This document shows, in pieces, positions 62,196 to 64,000 of a stretch of DNA of 64,000 nucleotides (position 1 is its first letter; every line of letters starts with the position of its first letter). This DNA comes from Galbibacter sp038433465 (lineage in GTDB: Bacteria; Bacteroidota; Bacteroidia; Flavobacteriales; Flavobacteriaceae). The position numbers and the translations under genes are program-made. The stretch is from assembly GCF_038433465.1 (NCBI RefSeq), contig NZ_JAESVF010000005.1:62001-126000 (forward strand). The letters are read 5' to 3'. The notes beneath the pieces were generated by a model, which saw only the letters and a program-made list of their open reading frames with translations, ran no database searches and was not told the DNA's origin.

Positions 62196-62372
62196 ATGGA
62201 TAATCCGTTCAAGAAAATAATAAACAATGAGAAGTTACCAGATACCGTAAAGGATAAGGTAATGCAGGATGTTGATTTGATTAAACTGTCGCTAGATGTC
62301 GCCGATTTATTTGTGATAAAATACCCAGATACAATAAGCAATATATTAAACCTAAAAGACAAAGATGAATAA
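62196..62372 (+). CDS. 58-residue protein, candidate regulator of the ECF sigma
   Basis: ATG 62196 to TAA 62372, 2 bp after the sigma stop and overlapping mscS by 8 bp, so translated as a coupled unit. Sequence begins MDNPFKKIINNEKLPDTVKD; helical, acidic, with no membrane span. The place and size fit a small anti-sigma or adaptor, but the family is not recognised and an ordinary anti-sigma would usually carry a membrane segment. Confidence 0.8.
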   Translation: MDNPFKKIINNEKLPDTVKDKVMQDVDLIKLSLDVADLFVIKYPDTISNILNLKDKDE

Positions 62373-63192
62373 ACAACTACAAGTGAATTTTGACTTTCAA
62401 ATTCTACACAATTATTTTTATGACTTTTTAGAAGTGTTACCGAACATCTTACTAGGAATAGCATTTATTATAGGGAGTTGGCTATTCTTAAGATTTGTAC
62501 TTTTTATAGTAAAAAAATCGTTGAAACTTACCAAGATAGATTCGCTCTTAGAAAGTGCAAACGATAAAAATCCAATCTTCGGAGGCTCTGTAAAAATTAA
62601 ACCTACCAAAGTAATTTTAGCATTCGTAAAGTGGTTTTTAATACTTATCCTTATTATTATTGGTGCCGATATTCTTGGCTTAACCATCGTTTCCAACGAA
62701 GTTGGTAAAATTCTCCAGTATTTGCCACAATTTTTCACTGCGGTAATTATCTTTTTTATTGGTACCTACGGTGCAGTATTGCTTCGTAAAACAGTGCAAT
62801 CGGCTTTAAAAGCATTCGATATGAATGGTTCAAAAGCCATTAGTACACTTGTGTTTTATTTAGTGTTTGTAGTGGTAGCAATTATGTCGCTTAACCAAGC
62901 AGGAATCGATACCGAAATCATCACCAACAATCTGTTTTTGATTATTGGAGCATTTTTAGCAGCATTGGCAATAGCACTCGGGTTAGGTTCTAGAGATGTA
63001 GTTTCAAGGCTCTTGTTTGGATTTTATTCAAGAAAAACTTTTCCTATAGGAAAGCGTATAAAATTTGAAGAAACAGAAGGAATTGTACTTGCTGTAAATA
63101 ATATTTCTCTAATCATTAAAGACGATCAGAATAAAAAAATAGTAGTTCCAATCAAGCAAGTAGTCAATAAAAAAGTAGAAATTTTAGACTAG
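62365..63192 (+). CDS. Small-conductance mechanosensitive channel (MscS family)
   Basis: 275 residues. Membrane spans about 22-43, 80-105, 115-140 and the MscS pore helix FLAALAIALGLGSRDVVSRLLFGFYSRKTFPIGKRI (about 190-230), then the beta domain VEFEETEGIVLAVNNISLII. It opens on membrane tension to release osmolytes. Third gene of the sigma operon, so the operon probably answers envelope or osmotic stress. Confidence 0.93.
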   Translation: MNKQLQVNFDFQILHNYFYDFLEVLPNILLGIAFIIGSWLFLRFVLFIVKKSLKLTKIDSLLESANDKNPIFGGSVKIKPTKVILAFVKWFLILILIIIGADILGLTIVSNEVGKILQYLPQFFTAVIIFFIGTYGAVLLRKTVQSALKAFDMNGSKAISTLVFYLVFVVVAIMSLNQAGIDTEIITNNLFLIIGAFLAALAIALGLGSRDVVSRLLFGFYSRKTFPIGKRIKFEETEGIVLAVNNISLIIKDDQNKKIVVPIKQVVNKKVEILD

Positions 63193-63249
63193 TAAAGTTC
63201 TGAATATCATAGCGTATAAAAATATTTTTCATTTTTTTCTGAAAAAATT

Positions 63250-63277
63250 GTGACCTATCAAAAAATGATGTGTCTAA
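63250..63277 (+). promoter_or_regulatory. ECF-type promoter, unit 1
   Basis: GTGACC (63250-63255), 15 bases, TGTCTAA (63271-63277). The spacer is the same sequence in unit 2 and differs from that at 61557. Confidence 0.65.
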
Positions 63278-63329
63278 ATAAATAGAAGCACAAACTTCTA
63301 AACACAATTTGAATTTAGTTAGAATAGAA

Positions 63330-63470
63330 ATGGAAATGTTTTTCTTACTTATACAACTTTTGATTTTGCCTGGTCTAATTTTTTTGGGTTTAATTAGCTG
63401 GACAGAATATAAAAAATCAAGAGAGACTTATATGAGAATAAAAAATGCTATGATAAAGAAAAACAGTTGA
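63330..63470 (+). CDS. Membrane micropeptide, copy 1
   Basis: 46 residues: MEMFFLLIQLLILPGLIFLG, then LISWTEYKKSRETYMRIK and a basic tail. One membrane helix (about 4-23) and a positively charged cytoplasmic tail. It ends at TGA 63468 where copy 2 reads on for four more codons, because one base is missing here or gained there. No Shine-Dalgarno. It resembles type I toxin peptides or small stress membrane proteins only in general shape. Confidence 0.85.
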   Translation: MEMFFLLIQLLILPGLIFLGLISWTEYKKSRETYMRIKNAMIKKNS

Positions 63471-63532
63471 TAATGAAATAATTGTATTTTTGGGGGATTA
63501 TACAATTACGAGTCAATTTTTCCATATAAAGT

Positions 63533-63567
63533 AGCGCTCAAGTTTTAAACTTGGGCGCTGTTTTTTT
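63533..63567 (+). terminator. Terminator of unit 1
   Basis: AGCGCTCAAGTT, TTA, AACTTGGGCGCT, then GTTTTTTT: 12-bp stem with one T-G pair. Confidence 0.92.
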
Positions 63568-63694
63568 ATATAAAAAGTCGAAAAGCACTTTTCATTTAAA
63601 AAGTATTTTCAATTATTTTAAAATAAATATTCAATCATAAATAATTGTTATTAAGTGGTTTAGGGATAAAATTCATTTTTTCTGAAAAAATAGT

Positions 63695-63722
63695 GTGACC
63701 TATCAAAAAATGATGTGTCTAA
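63695..63722 (+). promoter_or_regulatory. ECF-type promoter, unit 2
   Basis: GTGACC (63695-63700), 15 bases, TGTCTAA (63716-63722). Confidence 0.65.
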
Positions 63723-63768
63723 ATAAATAGAAGCACAAACTTCTGAACACACAATTAAATAAATAGAA

Positions 63769-63921
63769 ATGGAAATGTTTTTCTTACTTATACAACTTTT
63801 GATTTTGCCTGGTCTAATTTTTTTGGGTTTAATTAGCTGGACAGATTATAAAAAATCAAGAGCGACTTATATGAGAATGAAAAATGTTATGATAAGAGAA
63901 AAACAATTGATGGTAAAGTAA
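63769..63921 (+). CDS. Membrane micropeptide, copy 2
   Basis: 50 residues, the same N-terminal helix MEMFFLLIQLLILPGLIFLG, then LISWTDYKKSRATYMRMK and a longer tail ending KQLMVK. Protein differences from copy 1 are few and conservative up to residue 42. Same promoter and leader hairpin. Confidence 0.85.
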   Translation: MEMFFLLIQLLILPGLIFLGLISWTDYKKSRATYMRMKNVMIREKQLMVK

Positions 63922-63973
63922 TTGTATTTTTGGGGGATTATACAAATTACGAGTCAATATTTCCATATAAAAC

Positions 63974-64000
63974 AGCGCTCAAGTTTTTAAACTTGAGCGC
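63974..64000 (+). terminator. Terminator of unit 2 (partial)
   Basis: AGCGCTCAAGTTT, TTA and AACTTGAGCGC: the stem is complete but the T tract is beyond the window. Confidence 0.85.

Larger units (their letters stand above)
63228..63567 (+). repeat. Tandem ~340-bp unit, copy 1
   Basis: Runs from TTCATTTTTTTCTGAAAAAA through the ECF-type promoter, an AGAAG/CTTCT hairpin, the 46-codon gene and the AGCGCTCAAG terminator. Copy 2 (63672 on) repeats all of this with about 90 percent identity by eye. No transposase or terminal inverted repeats. Confidence 0.95.
63672..64000 (+). repeat. Tandem ~340-bp unit, copy 2 (cut by the window end)
   Basis: Repeat of 63228-63567 after a 104-bp AT-rich spacer; the two peptide starts are 439 bp apart. 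The window ends inside its terminator, so a third copy cannot be excluded. Confidence 0.95.

Noticed and set aside
63228..64000. The tandem units as an insertion sequence
   Set aside because: No transposase, no terminal inverted repeats, and each unit has its own promoter and terminator.
63228..64000. Type I toxin-antitoxin with antisense RNA
   Set aside because: I looked for a minus-strand TAnnTTTG promoter within the units and saw none; kept only as a hypothesis to test.

Overview
The window is a chromosomal segment from a member of the Bacteroidota, most likely family Flavobacteriaceae. Supporting signs are an AT-rich composition, many promoters of the Bacteroidetes type (TAnnTTTG -7 box), almost no Shine-Dalgarno sequences except a very strong one before rpsU, a giant type IX secretion (T9SS) surface protein with a gliding-motility-type C-terminal domain, and a carotenoid cluster for a zeaxanthin-like pigment. 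The species cannot be named from the sequence.

Layout. 1-2.9 kb is an accessory patch: a DM13-domain protein, then remnants of a polymorphic-toxin locus (a broken ORF, a deaminase tail and small immunity-like genes) separated by a ~100-bp repeat with a CACGAGCGT-centred palindrome, then a ~180-bp dispersed repeat. 2.9-10.8 kb, minus strand, is a complete trp operon (trpE-G-D-C-F-B-A) with a classical Trp-codon attenuator. It has been invaded by a RAYT transposase gene with its own REP palindromes, a 23S-IVS-type four-helix-bundle gene, a 7-bp tandem repeat and several copies of a palindromic element, some read in frame as protein. 10.9-21.4 kb holds YceI, a MarR/nitroreductase pair with matching operators, two thioredoxin-fold proteins, a rhodanese, DUF2851, PspC, a K+ channel, an unusual alanine symporter fusion, an HhH protein and an acyl-CoA dehydrogenase.

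21.5-37.1 kb is the translation/transcription core: rpsU, xerC-like recombinase, hpf, four tRNAs, tuf, tRNA-Trp, secE, nusG, rplKAJL, rpoB, rpoC. 37.2-48.6 kb is housekeeping (DUF3467, DUF4197, phosphodiesterase, truA, ABC exporter, cdaA, folP, DUF1599, DoxX, tpiA, prmA, clpS) plus one probably acquired lipoprotein gene followed by a palindromic noncoding element. 48.4-52.7 kb is a sulfur module (persulfide dioxygenase/rhodanese, TSUP exporter, two YeeE/YedE proteins, Crp/Fnr regulator). Next come tRNA-Arg, the 1613-residue T9SS protein and crtI-crtB-crtZ-crtY.

61.5 kb to the end holds the most coherent apparently undescribed unit: an ECF sigma factor, a hidden 58-residue protein and an MscS channel in one operon, followed by two tandem copies of a ~340-bp unit each encoding a 46-50 residue membrane peptide. 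The sigma gene and both peptide genes carry the same promoter-like sequence, GTGACC-N15-TGTCTAA, with identical spacing. This suggests an autoregulated envelope-stress regulon whose outputs are an osmotic channel and paired micropeptides.
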